Below are positions 30,881 through 37,733 of a DNA stretch of 38,472 bases, one piece after another. The DNA comes from a virus. The stretch covers positions 1 to 38,472 of the IMG/VR virus record IMGVR_UViG_3300037258_000232. One strand, given 5' to 3'. Position 1 is the first letter of the stretch, and the number at the start of each line of letters is the position of its first letter. The notes under the pieces are model-generated. The model had not been told where the DNA came from. It worked only from the letters and a program-made list of their open reading frames with translations, and searched no databases. The position numbers were made by a program, and so were the translations under genes.

Positions 30881-33061
30881 ATGGAAAATTCAGCTACCAT
30901 AAACAGTACCGTTACTGAGGGCGGCACAATCAACTCGACTGTCGTAACTGCCTCAACTGTTTCCTCCACGATGACTGGAGGCGGTATTGGTCCTCAGGGT
31001 CCATCAGGGCCAAGCGGTCCATCGGGTCTATCAGGGCCAACGGGTGCAGCCTCAACAGTGCCAGGTCCGTCTGGTCCGAGTGGACCTAGTGGCCCTCAAG
31101 GAGTTAGTGGTGTATCTGGGGTTAGCGGAGTTTCAGGCGTGGCAGGTGCGTGTGGAGTCTCTGGTACAACTGGAGTGGGAGGCGCTTGCGGAGTCTCTGG
31201 TGTAGCTGGAGCTTGTGGCGTATCTGGAACAGCAGGCACAAATGGAGCTTGTGGCATAAGCGGAGTTGTTGGTGCGTGTGGAGTGAGTGGAACTACGGGT
31301 GCGTGTGGTATCTCAGGGGTATCAGGAGTCGCTGGTGGGGCGACTGACTGGAGAGGAGCCTATAACGCTGGTACAGCTTACGTAGAAAATGATGCTGTTA
31401 GCTATAACGGCAGTTCTTATATTTGTATTCTTGCCACAACTGGTAATGTACCGACTAACGCAACTTACTGGACACTTTTAGCTCAAGAGGGTGCCTGTGG
31501 AGTCTCAGGAACCGCAGGGGTGGCTGGTGCGTGTGGTGTCTCAGGAGTCGCTGGAGCTTGCGGTGTCAGTGGTACAGCTGGAACTAATGGAGCCTGTGGA
31601 GTCTCTGGCGTTGCTGGAGCTTGCGGAGTGTCAGGTGTGGCAGGTGCTTGTGGAGTGTCAGGCACGACTGGTGCCTGTGGCGTGAGTGGAGTCGCTGGTT
31701 CAACAGCTACATCTACACCTACAGCCAGTACAGCTGCGGCATGGGACGCAAATGTTAATATGTCGGCTAACGCTTTCTTTGAAAAATTCACGACAACGGC
31801 AACAGCCGCTGGTACTACAACCATGACCATAACCTCTACACAAATTCAGGAGTGGACTGGCTCAACTACACAGACTATAAAACTGCCAACTACCAGTGTC
31901 CCAGCTGGCGCTCAGTATCTGTTTATCAACGACAGCACAGGCATTATTACAATCCAGTCCTCAGGGGCAAACACAATTATTACTCTAGCTGGTGGCACCG
32001 CTTGCATTTTGACTGCCCTGGTTGCCACACCTACCACAGCTGCTAACTGGTCATTCCAGTATGTCAGCGTGGTTGCTGCCACAGGCAAAAAGGCTACTAT
32101 CAGCAACAACCTGACGTTTGCTGGAACCGATGGCACCACGATGACATTCCCCAGCACCACATCTACGGTAATGACGCTGGCTTCTACTGATACTATTACG
32201 GGCACCAAAACCTTTTCGAATGCTCCTGTATTAAATGCATTGCCTACGGGTACCGCAGTTGCTTCTGCTGCCACAGCTTCTACCATAATGACACGAGATG
32301 CCAGCGTAAATACAAATGCCAACAATGTTTTTGAGGGCTTTACTACCACAGCTACAGCGGCTGGTACGACCACCATGAGTATTACTAGCACTCCTATACA
32401 GGTTTTTACTGGGTCAACAACTCAAACTATTAAATTGCCCACTACTAGTGTTCCTGCTGGCGGCACATACAATATTATCAACCAAAGTACGGGAGCACTA
32501 ACAGTTCAGTCATCGGGCGCTAATACCATAGCCATTTTACCTGCTAATAGTTCAGCTATATTTACTGCGGTTGTGGCAACTCCTACAAGTGCTGCTAACT
32601 GGGCTGTACAATATACTGGTGTAACGGGATATTTACCCTATAAGTTCAGCGTTTACCTAAACCAAGCTCAAAATACGTCATCTAATACTTACGTAGCTAT
32701 TCAATTTAATGCAAAGACTTTTGATACTGGTTCTAATTTTGATGCCGTTACCAACTTTAGATTCACTGCCCCCATAGCAGGGTTCTATTGGTTGGGAGCA
32801 GCAACTAACGTTCCTTTGTCAGGAACCTCGCAAGTTGCCATAAAGTTAACTAAAAATGCTTCTACCGACCTGATAGTTGGTAATGCCTCAGATAGTACGG
32901 CGTTTGCTAATACTATAGACTCTTCATTTACGGTTGGTGGTCTAGTACAATTAGCTGCTGGTGATACAGTACAAGCACTGGTTTATTGTAATGGTGCCGT
33001 AGCGATGACTAATGGCGCATCATTAACTTATTTCCACGGATTCTTAGTAAGTACCACGTAA
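30881..33061 (+). CDS. Collagen-like tail fibre with C1q-like head, 726 aa
   Basis: Two bases after the previous stop, this 726-aa protein has a short N-terminal anchor (1-36). A Gly-X-Y collagen-like stretch (37-150) follows, beginning with GPSGPSG and continuing as GACGVSGVA-type units. A Trp/Tyr insert with a carbohydrate-binding-like pattern DWRGAYNAGTAYVENDAV (156-200) is next, then a second collagen block (204-272). Two related beta repeats follow (281-395 and 463-580, both with GSTTQTIKLPTTSVPAG), and a C-terminal C1q/TNF-like domain (585-726, YKFSVYL, APIAGFYWLGA, GDTVQALVYCNG). It is probably a trimeric receptor-binding fibre. Cysteines in the collagen units are unusual. Confidence 0.85.
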   Translation: MENSATINSTVTEGGTINSTVVTASTVSSTMTGGGIGPQGPSGPSGPSGLSGPTGAASTVPGPSGPSGPSGPQGVSGVSGVSGVSGVAGACGVSGTTGVGGACGVSGVAGACGVSGTAGTNGACGISGVVGACGVSGTTGACGISGVSGVAGGATDWRGAYNAGTAYVENDAVSYNGSSYICILATTGNVPTNATYWTLLAQEGACGVSGTAGVAGACGVSGVAGACGVSGTAGTNGACGVSGVAGACGVSGVAGACGVSGTTGACGVSGVAGSTATSTPTASTAAAWDANVNMSANAFFEKFTTTATAAGTTTMTITSTQIQEWTGSTTQTIKLPTTSVPAGAQYLFINDSTGIITIQSSGANTIITLAGGTACILTALVATPTTAANWSFQYVSVVAATGKKATISNNLTFAGTDGTTMTFPSTTSTVMTLASTDTITGTKTFSNAPVLNALPTGTAVASAATASTIMTRDASVNTNANNVFEGFTTTATAAGTTTMSITSTPIQVFTGSTTQTIKLPTTSVPAGGTYNIINQSTGALTVQSSGANTIAILPANSSAIFTAVVATPTSAANWAVQYTGVTGYLPYKFSVYLNQAQNTSSNTYVAIQFNAKTFDTGSNFDAVTNFRFTAPIAGFYWLGAATNVPLSGTSQVAIKLTKNASTDLIVGNASDSTAFANTIDSSFTVGGLVQLAAGDTVQALVYCNGAVAMTNGASLTYFHGFLVSTT
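30989..31330 (+). repeat. Collagen-like coding repeats, block 1
   Basis: Gly-every-third-residue repeats encode GPSGPSG then nine-residue units of the form GACGVSG(V/T)(A/T). Six Cys-bearing units occur here. Codons vary between units, so the repeat is conserved at protein level more than DNA level. Confidence 0.85.
31490..31696 (+). repeat. Collagen-like coding repeats, block 2
   Basis: Seven further GACGVSG-type units lie after the Trp/Tyr insert, with the same Cys spacing of nine or, where a GTAGTN unit intervenes, twelve residues. The block is homologous to block 1. Confidence 0.85.
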
Positions 33062-33073
33062 GCAATAATATTT

Positions 33074-34117
33074 ATGAGATTACATTTATTATCAATGCCC
33101 CATACTGAGACCACCGAGGACTATTCCTGGTGTGCTTTTACTTCTTTGGTTAGAAATATGGCTACAATGATGACTCGTGAGGGGCATGAGCTTATTCTCT
33201 ATGGTGGACCGCATAACACTGCTGAGTGTACCGAGCACGTAGTCGTCTCTGAGCAACCAGCAACTTGTGACTTTTTCGTACCACCCTGGACTAACGAGTA
33301 TTTTAAGCCTATGAACGATAAAATTATTGAAGAAATGTCTAAACGTATCCAGCCAGGTGACATTATTTTAAAATCCACCTCTTTACAGAACCCCGTAACA
33401 GACCATTTTAATAACAATATCGGCGTAGAGTACGCTATCGGCTACGGTGGCTGTAACTCACCCTGCCGAGTATTCCCGTCCGAGGCGTGGCGGCATGAGA
33501 TTTATGGCCGAGATGCTCACGCCAGAGGTGAGGACATCCACACTGTTATGGGCTTTGCCTCTGACGCTGTTATCCCTCATATGCTAGACGTTGACCAGTT
33601 CCCAGATTACACTAAAGGCGAGAAAAAATATCTGTTATTCATGGGTCGTTTAGGCAACCTTAAAGGTGAGGAAGTAGCTGTGGCCGTCTCTCAAGCTACT
33701 GGCATACCACTTAAAATAGCTGGTCCTGGTACTCCTCCAGCTTACGGTGAGTATTTGGGTGTCGTAAAGCCAGAGGAGCGTGCTGAATTGATGGGCAACG
33801 CCCTGGCTTTTATGTGCCCGTCTATGTTCCCTGAGCCATTTGGTATGGTAGCGATTGAGGCTCAGATGCTAGGTACGCCTGTACTTTGTACTGATTGGGG
33901 TGCATTTACAGAAACAGTCGAGCAGGGTAAAACTGGTTATCGAGCTGTTACTATTAATGATTTTGTTAAAGCTGCCAAGTTAGTCCAGCATTTGGACAGA
34001 GATTACATACGCCAGCGAGCCATAGATAAGTATTCTCTGAGTGCTATTGGGCCACAATACACAGAGTTTTTTGAACGATTGCAAGAAATAATGCCTGCTG
34101 GACTTAAAAAGGCATAA
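33074..34117 (+). CDS. GT4-family glycosyltransferase, 347 aa
   Basis: This GT-B fold protein has an N-terminal domain (LVRNMATMMTREGHELILYG, then GYGGCNSPCRVFPSEAWR). The C-terminal donor-binding domain has FMGRLGNLKGEE (189-200), FMCPSMFPEPFGMVAIEAQM (247-266) with the E-x7-E pair at 254 and 262, and LGTPVLCTDWGAFTETVEQG. It is an NDP-sugar-dependent retaining GT4-type enzyme. It has no visible ribosome site and lies 12 bases after the fibre gene, between the two receptor-binding proteins. It may glycosylate fibres or alter the host surface. The sugar is unknown. Confidence 0.88.
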   Translation: MRLHLLSMPHTETTEDYSWCAFTSLVRNMATMMTREGHELILYGGPHNTAECTEHVVVSEQPATCDFFVPPWTNEYFKPMNDKIIEEMSKRIQPGDIILKSTSLQNPVTDHFNNNIGVEYAIGYGGCNSPCRVFPSEAWRHEIYGRDAHARGEDIHTVMGFASDAVIPHMLDVDQFPDYTKGEKKYLLFMGRLGNLKGEEVAVAVSQATGIPLKIAGPGTPPAYGEYLGVVKPEERAELMGNALAFMCPSMFPEPFGMVAIEAQMLGTPVLCTDWGAFTETVEQGKTGYRAVTINDFVKAAKLVQHLDRDYIRQRAIDKYSLSAIGPQYTEFFERLQEIMPAGLKKA

Positions 34118-34133
34118 GAGGTAATATTTAATC

Positions 34134-35255
34134 ATGGACCCAAACTACGCAGCATTATCAGCCAGTGACGGCGCAGGTGAGCCAGTACGAGCAACAGTCC
34201 AATCACCTGGGCGTTCCATTGGTTCGACTACTATCCCTGTACAGGCTACCACCAACTGGCCGACTGGCACTTTTATTGCAACTACGGGCACTCTTTTATC
34301 CTCTGGCAAGCTTGACCCCACCACCGTACAGGTGTTTTATGGCACTGCATCAGGCACAGATATCACTATTACTGCTTTTGCAGCTGGTTACTCAGATGTA
34401 GGTAATGCTGCTGGAGACGTAGTTGTTATCAAACCCACTACTGAATGGGCTAACATCGTTAGTGAGGGTATTTTGGGCACGACTCAATTCCCAGCTAATT
34501 TTGCCAATTTTGTTGAGGCATCAGGTGGTGCTTGGTCAGCTGGAGCTGGTTTAGTCGGCTCAGGTACGGCTGGATTTGTATGGTACAACGGCGCACGTTC
34601 AGCTATGGCAGCTGTCACTAATCATACCTTTGCAGCTTCAAAAGACACTTATATTGATTACAACCCTACAGCAGCTACCTTGACTTATTTACCTGAGACC
34701 AATGGCGCTATTGAGCCAGCAGTTAGCACAGGTTCAGTGCGTATCGCTAAGGTGGTTACGGGCGCTAGTGCTATTAGCTCTATCAGTCAGATAGAGTATA
34801 GCAATCCCGTTGTAGGTGCTCCAGTTTATAACCCTTATAAGTTTAGTGTTTATCTAAAGGCTTCTTCGCAAACCGTCACAAGCAACACGGCTTCAATCGT
34901 AATACCTGACACCGCTAGATATGATACTTCTTCAAACTTCGACCTCACTACTGGGTTGTTCACGGCTCCAGTAGCAGGATTCTATCACTTTAACGGAACA
35001 GTTCTTTTCACTTCTACGTTATCAGGACATTTAGGAGGGGCTATACTGGCCGTAAACGGTTCTGCCTTGGTATACGGCAACTCTAATTCTGGAAACACCA
35101 CCCAGACAGCCTTTAGCGTAGAAAGAACCCTAAAACTATCCTCTGGTGATACGGTCGCCTTATGGCAGACTAATACCTCTGGTGCTGCCGTTACTGTAGC
35201 CGGTGGTTCTTCGGATTATACCTTCTTTGAGGGTGAACTCAAGAGTGCAACTTAA
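34134..35255 (+). CDS. Second receptor-binding protein with C1q-like head, 373 aa
   Basis: The start has AGAGG twelve bases upstream and also TAATAT six bases before ATG. Residues 1-115 form a beta-rich N domain (RSIGSTTIPVQATTNWPTGT). A linker with WYNGARSAMAAVTNHTFAAS and DYNPTAATLTYLPETN is a tail-fibre-like repeat motif. Residues 234-373 are a C1q-like domain paralogous to that of the 726-aa fibre (NPYKFSVYL, FTAPVAGFYHFNG, SGDTVALWQTN, TFFEGEL). It probably forms a short trimeric spike. It begins MDPN, a variant of the MNPN start. Confidence 0.8.
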   Translation: MDPNYAALSASDGAGEPVRATVQSPGRSIGSTTIPVQATTNWPTGTFIATTGTLLSSGKLDPTTVQVFYGTASGTDITITAFAAGYSDVGNAAGDVVVIKPTTEWANIVSEGILGTTQFPANFANFVEASGGAWSAGAGLVGSGTAGFVWYNGARSAMAAVTNHTFAASKDTYIDYNPTAATLTYLPETNGAIEPAVSTGSVRIAKVVTGASAISSISQIEYSNPVVGAPVYNPYKFSVYLKASSQTVTSNTASIVIPDTARYDTSSNFDLTTGLFTAPVAGFYHFNGTVLFTSTLSGHLGGAILAVNGSALVYGNSNSGNTTQTAFSVERTLKLSSGDTVALWQTNTSGAAVTVAGGSSDYTFFEGELKSAT

Positions 35256-35324
35256 AGGAGATATACTCGGTAGCATCTCTGCGCCCCTTTTTATGATTAA
35301 ATTCAAGCTTGAATATGAAGATAT

Positions 35325-35362
35325 AAAAGATAAGCTCTACGACAAATATCGTAGAGCTTATC
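35325..35362 (-). terminator. Strong hairpin terminator of lysis operon
   Basis: A perfect 14-bp inverted repeat (35329-35342 with 35349-35362, six-base loop) is followed on the minus strand by TTTT (35325-35328). It lies between the rightward fibre genes and the leftward lysis genes and would stop the leftward transcript; on the plus strand it lacks a T-run. Confidence 0.7.
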
Positions 35363-35380
35363 GAAAAAAGCGAAAAAAGA

Positions 35381-35650
35381 CTAAACGCTAGGCGCTGGGT
35401 CTGTTGGTGCAGGTGGGTCAGCTGGCTTCTCATCAGAAGCTACTATCTGGCCTATTTGCGTACCTGGATTGTACGCTACTGCTGTGTTGGTCGTGTAATA
35501 GACGAATAAGTGGGTTGCTACCCATGCGCCTACGCTCCAAGCTACCGTTTTAGCGTCTAGCTTACCACCTACTTGCAGCTGACCTGCTAGGGTGGTGATA
35601 CCAGCTCCTAAGCCACCAATAAATGCTTTTTCCCGTCCAGTTATATTCAT
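35381..35650 (-). CDS. Holin, r1t-type, 89 aa
   Basis: The 89-aa protein has two hydrophobic stretches (AFIGGLGAGITTLAGQLQVG; TVAWSVGAWVATHLFVYYTT) separated by GGKLDAKT, then a Pro/Ala/Asp-rich hydrophilic tail (KPADPPAPTDPAP). This arrangement, including the GLGAxxTTLA and AxSVGAW elements, matches r1t/mycobacteriophage-like holins. Holins form membrane lesions that release the endolysin. It is the last gene of the lysis operon. Confidence 0.75.
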   Translation of the reverse strand: MNITGREKAFIGGLGAGITTLAGQLQVGGKLDAKTVAWSVGAWVATHLFVYYTTNTAVAYNPGTQIGQIVASDEKPADPPAPTDPAPSV

Positions 35651-35661
35651 ATTAGTTCCCC

Positions 35662-35739
35662 TTACCTCTTAATTATATAAACTACACCGAATACGGCTAA
35701 AACTACTATAACAACAAATGCCCAAAGAGGTAGGGTCAT
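35662..35739 (-). CDS. 25-aa single-span membrane peptide of lysis cassette
   Basis: ATG 35739 overlaps the endolysin stop by one base (TAATG), a coupled start. The 25 residues (MTLPLWAFVVIVVLAVFGVV and YIIKR) are almost one transmembrane helix with a basic end. It lies between endolysin and holin genes, so it is probably an accessory holin, antiholin or lysis regulator. Confidence 0.6.
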   Translation of the reverse strand: MTLPLWAFVVIVVLAVFGVVYIIKR

Positions 35740-36584
35740 TATTTGACCCTTATCTGGTCGCCAGGCCAAATTACGCTGTAATTGCGAGCTGGGTGTCCAG
35801 CATTCGGGTTAAGTCCCTCAATTTGAGCGAGGTTTAGAGCATGATTAGCTGCAATAGTGCTGAGGTTGTCGCCACTCACTACTGTGTAATATTCAGGATT
35901 GCTAACAGGTGCGCTTGCTGGCTGTCCACTGACGTGCAGTACATCACCAGGCCAGATAACACCGAAGTTACCTGCTGGGTGTCCAGCGCTGGGGTTCATT
36001 TGCTCTAATTGACCGAGAGAGAGACCGTGCTTAGCAGCGATGGTGCTCATATTGTCACCAGATACCACAGTGTAACTGTCACCGCTAACAGGAGCAGGCG
36101 CAGGATTTGGTGCAGGATTACCGCCAACGTGTCCAGCTAAGGTGTTCATGATACCTACGACTTCCTCAGCCTCAGCGTCATGGCTAGAACTGTAGTGAAC
36201 AAAGATACCGTGAGGTGTTGCAGCGCCGCCCCAGTATTCCTGACCCTCGTGTAGATAATGTGTGTTCAAAAAGTCAGCGTAATCGTGGACGCTAACAGCT
36301 TGTGAGGCATAAGAGCTAGCCAAGTCAGGGTCACTATCTACGGCATTGAAGCCAAATAAGTTATTACGAGTTTCGGCGTAGTTGCTGGTGCCGTGTGCGC
36401 TCTCAACGTCAGCATGCGCCAAAATAAACAGGGCGTTCAAGTCATACTGGTTTTCAGCATCAACAAGAGCCTGCCAAAAGTCGGGGTGGTATCCGTTATC
36501 AGAGCGCATAGCAGCCTCAGCTGCCTGTAGTTGCCCAGCGGTTAAGCCGCTTTTGGTGAGTAGGTTGCTATTGATATCAAACAT
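35739..36584 (-). CDS. Endolysin: glucosaminidase domain with two LysM repeats
   Basis: ATG 36584 follows AAAGGAG. Residues 1-150 are a GH73-like N-acetylglucosaminidase (ILAHADVESAHGTSNY with catalytic Glu61, NNLFGFNAVDSDP, AVSVHDYADFLNTHY). After a Pro/Ala linker come LysM repeats at 171-218 and 233-280 (YTVVSGDNMSTIAAKHGLSL, NPSAGHPAGNFGVIWPGD; then YTVVSGDNLSTIA). There is no signal peptide, so export through the holin pore is expected. It cleaves peptidoglycan glycan strands between GlcNAc residues. Confidence 0.92.
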   Translation of the reverse strand: MFDINSNLLTKSGLTAGQLQAAEAAMRSDNGYHPDFWQALVDAENQYDLNALFILAHADVESAHGTSNYAETRNNLFGFNAVDSDPDLASSYASQAVSVHDYADFLNTHYLHEGQEYWGGAATPHGIFVHYSSSHDAEAEEVVGIMNTLAGHVGGNPAPNPAPAPVSGDSYTVVSGDNMSTIAAKHGLSLGQLEQMNPSAGHPAGNFGVIWPGDVLHVSGQPASAPVSNPEYYTVVSGDNLSTIAANHALNLAQIEGLNPNAGHPARNYSVIWPGDQIRVK

Positions 36585-36642
36585 AATTAGTGCTCCTTTG
36601 AGTTGTTACCCTATGAAAGTATCATACCACTCCTGCTTACGA

Positions 36643-36855
36643 TTACAAGCTAGAGTGATGCTTCCGGCAATACGGCGACCCGTTAGATTTATGCCTGCCC
36701 CATCGATGACACGATTGGTCGGTACAGATGTTGTGCATATAGAGGCCGATAGCTGCTCCGAATATCGTTACGTCACCGAAAATACCAGACCAAAATAGGT
36801 ACTGGCTACCGCTGGCATTGCTTAAACCGAGCCAAACGTATAGAAAATGTATCAT
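36643..36855 (-). CDS. Small membrane protein with His/Cys tail, 70 aa
   Basis: ATG 36855 is chosen because it overlaps the upstream TGA (ATGA) with a TGAGG site nine bases before. The 70-aa protein has a hydrophobic N-terminal region (FLYVWLGLSNASGSQYLFWS, GIFGDVTIFGAAIGLYMH) and a Cys/His end (CTDQSCHRWGRHKSNGSPYC, RKHH). It resembles proteins I recall beside lysis genes of actinobacterial phages, where HNCHVxGCWRxGRH...CRRHH is typical. A zinc-like tail at the membrane is likely. The role is unproven. Confidence 0.7.
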   Translation of the reverse strand: MIHFLYVWLGLSNASGSQYLFWSGIFGDVTIFGAAIGLYMHNICTDQSCHRWGRHKSNGSPYCRKHHSSL

Positions 36856-37121
36856 TGGTATTGCCTCACACATTGATTTAGAATACTTTGCGCTTGAGTT
36901 TCGTTAGTGGAAGTAAAAGCAGTTAAGGCACATACAGTGAGATGACGGTTTACTTTTTCTTGTAGTAAGATTCGGTTGGAATAATAAACGACTGTAAAAA
37001 TTGTAGCAGCACAACAGACAATAAATAAAATTGTCTTAACGATGTGCCAATGTACTTCAGAATTTTGTAAATTTTGGAGGGTAGTACTTTCGTATTGTCG
37101 TAGTTCGTCATCTTGGTTCAT
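36852..37121 (-). CDS. Single-span membrane protein, 89 aa
   Basis: ATG 37121 overlaps the upstream stop (ATGA) and its own TGA overlaps the next ATG. Residues 1-26 are polar; about 27-48 form a membrane span (IVKTILFIVCCAATIFTVVY). The C-terminal 40 residues are mostly helical with two cysteines (VCALTAFTSTNETQAQSILN, QCVRQYQ). A type II topology with a short periplasmic helix would resemble spanin-like or accessory lysis proteins, but no lipobox or proline-rich part was seen. Confidence 0.6.
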   Translation of the reverse strand: MNQDDELRQYESTTLQNLQNSEVHWHIVKTILFIVCCAATIFTVVYYSNRILLQEKVNRHLTVCALTAFTSTNETQAQSILNQCVRQYQ

Positions 37122-37450
37122 ACTTTTTTCTCCAATATTTTCAAAATTGCATTTTGAGTTTCTCCCAGTTGAGTAATTAAATCTGGTTTAACTAATTGTA
37201 AGTCTTTATAAACTGCTAATTGACCTTGAATTTCATTCATCTGAGCATGGAGGCCATCACGGTCACGACGAATATCTTTTAACTCCTCAAGTAATGAATC
37301 AATACGCTTACGCTGAGTATCTATAAGGAGTGCAGCATCTTTAGAGTTTTCACGTGAATAAACAGATTTAGAGGCTACATAGCCACCGACCACAAGTCCG
37401 AAAGCACCAAGAGCATCAAGTATATATGTCCAAGTAGGTACATCATTCAT
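37118..37450 (-). CDS. Membrane-anchored coiled-coil protein, 110 aa
   Basis: The start at 37450 puts ATG exactly six bases after GATACT of the promoter at 37457-37485; a start two codons earlier (37456) would begin immediately after that box. An N-terminal span (ILDALGAFGLVVGGYVASKS) precedes a long charged coiled coil (IDTQRKRIDSLLEELKDIRR, DRDGLHAQMNEIQGQL). It is the first gene of the lysis operon. This architecture is seen in some holin/antiholin or spanin-like lysis proteins; the assignment is unsure. Confidence 0.65.
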   Translation of the reverse strand: MNDVPTWTYILDALGAFGLVVGGYVASKSVYSRENSKDAALLIDTQRKRIDSLLEELKDIRRDRDGLHAQMNEIQGQLAVYKDLQLVKPDLITQLGETQNAILKILEKKV

Positions 37451-37456
37451 AACCAT

Positions 37457-37485
37457 AGTATCTAGCTTATGCCTAGAAAAGTCAA
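37457..37485 (-). promoter_or_regulatory. Lysis operon promoter (TTGACT-17-GATACT-6-ATG)
   Basis: Read leftward, TTGACT (37480-37485) and GATACT (37457-37462) are separated by 17 bases, and ATG 37450 follows after six bases. This would give a leaderless lysis mRNA. Confidence 0.6.
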
Positions 37486-37495
37486 CTAATGGGCT

Positions 37496-37522
37496 TGGAG
37501 ACTATATACTTTAAGCACGTAG
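37496..37522 (-). repeat. 27-bp repeat, inverted partner of 273-299
   Basis: This perfect reverse-complement copy of the 3' end of the exonuclease gene lies in noncoding DNA between the lysis promoter and a small plus-strand gene. It is a relic of recombination or a functional site. Confidence 0.9.
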
Positions 37523-37534
37523 GGATTATTATCA

Positions 37535-37562
37535 TTGAGGCGTATTATCAATATGCTATAAT
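37535..37562 (+). promoter_or_regulatory. Promoter TTGAGG-16-TATAAT with extended -10, six bases before ATG 37569
   Basis: TTGAGG (37535-37540) and a perfect TATAAT (37557-37562) with upstream TG-C (extended -10) are followed by six bases and ATG. This is the clearest example of the leaderless pattern in the window. Confidence 0.75.
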
Positions 37563-37568
37563 TGGGCT

Positions 37569-37667
37569 ATGGTAAAACTTGACAAGGCAACACGGGACAT
37601 CATCAGGAAGATCGCAAACGAACATCCTGAACTTAATACGCATATACCCTACGTGCCGCAGAGTTAA
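37569..37667 (+). CDS. Leaderless micro-protein, 32 aa
   Basis: This 32-codon ORF begins exactly six bases after a consensus TATAAT. The product is basic and helical (MVKLDKATRDIIRKIANEHP) with a His/Pro/Tyr end (LNTHIPYVPQS). It resembles the start of a small helical DNA-binding protein but is too short to assign. The excellent promoter argues that it is expressed. Confidence 0.5.
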   Translation: MVKLDKATRDIIRKIANEHPELNTHIPYVPQS

Positions 37668-37698
37668 CAAAAATAATATAACAACATACTGCTCATGC

Positions 37699-37727
37699 TT
37701 GCAAATTGTAGGTAGTAGGTTGACAAT
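37699..37727 (+). promoter_or_regulatory. Promoter-like TTGCAA-17-GACAAT, six bases before ATG 37734
   Basis: TTGCAA (37699-37704) and GACAAT (37722-37727) are 17 bases apart. ATG 37734 follows after six bases and has no ribosome site. Confidence 0.5.
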
Positions 37728-37733
37728 ATTAGC

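Noticed and set aside
30989-31696. Regular repeats considered as a CRISPR array
   Set aside because: The repeat units are in frame, vary in sequence, lack unique spacers of constant length and encode Gly-X-Y collagen-like protein.
31483-31830. 115-aa minus-strand ORF rich in Pro/Ala/Thr
   Set aside because: It is the antisense reading of the collagen-like repeats, whose periodic codons keep the opposite frame open.
35251-35292. Plus-strand terminator after the second spike gene
   Set aside because: A weak GGAGAT/ATCTCT stem with a 12-base loop precedes CCCCTTTTT, but the stem is short and separated from the T-run; not convincing enough to list.
35293-35391. Small basic ORF of 32 aa (MIKFKLEYEDI start)
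   Set aside because: Its second half is the perfect 14-bp terminator hairpin, the ATG has no nearby ribosome site, and the Lys/Arg run follows from A-rich DNA.
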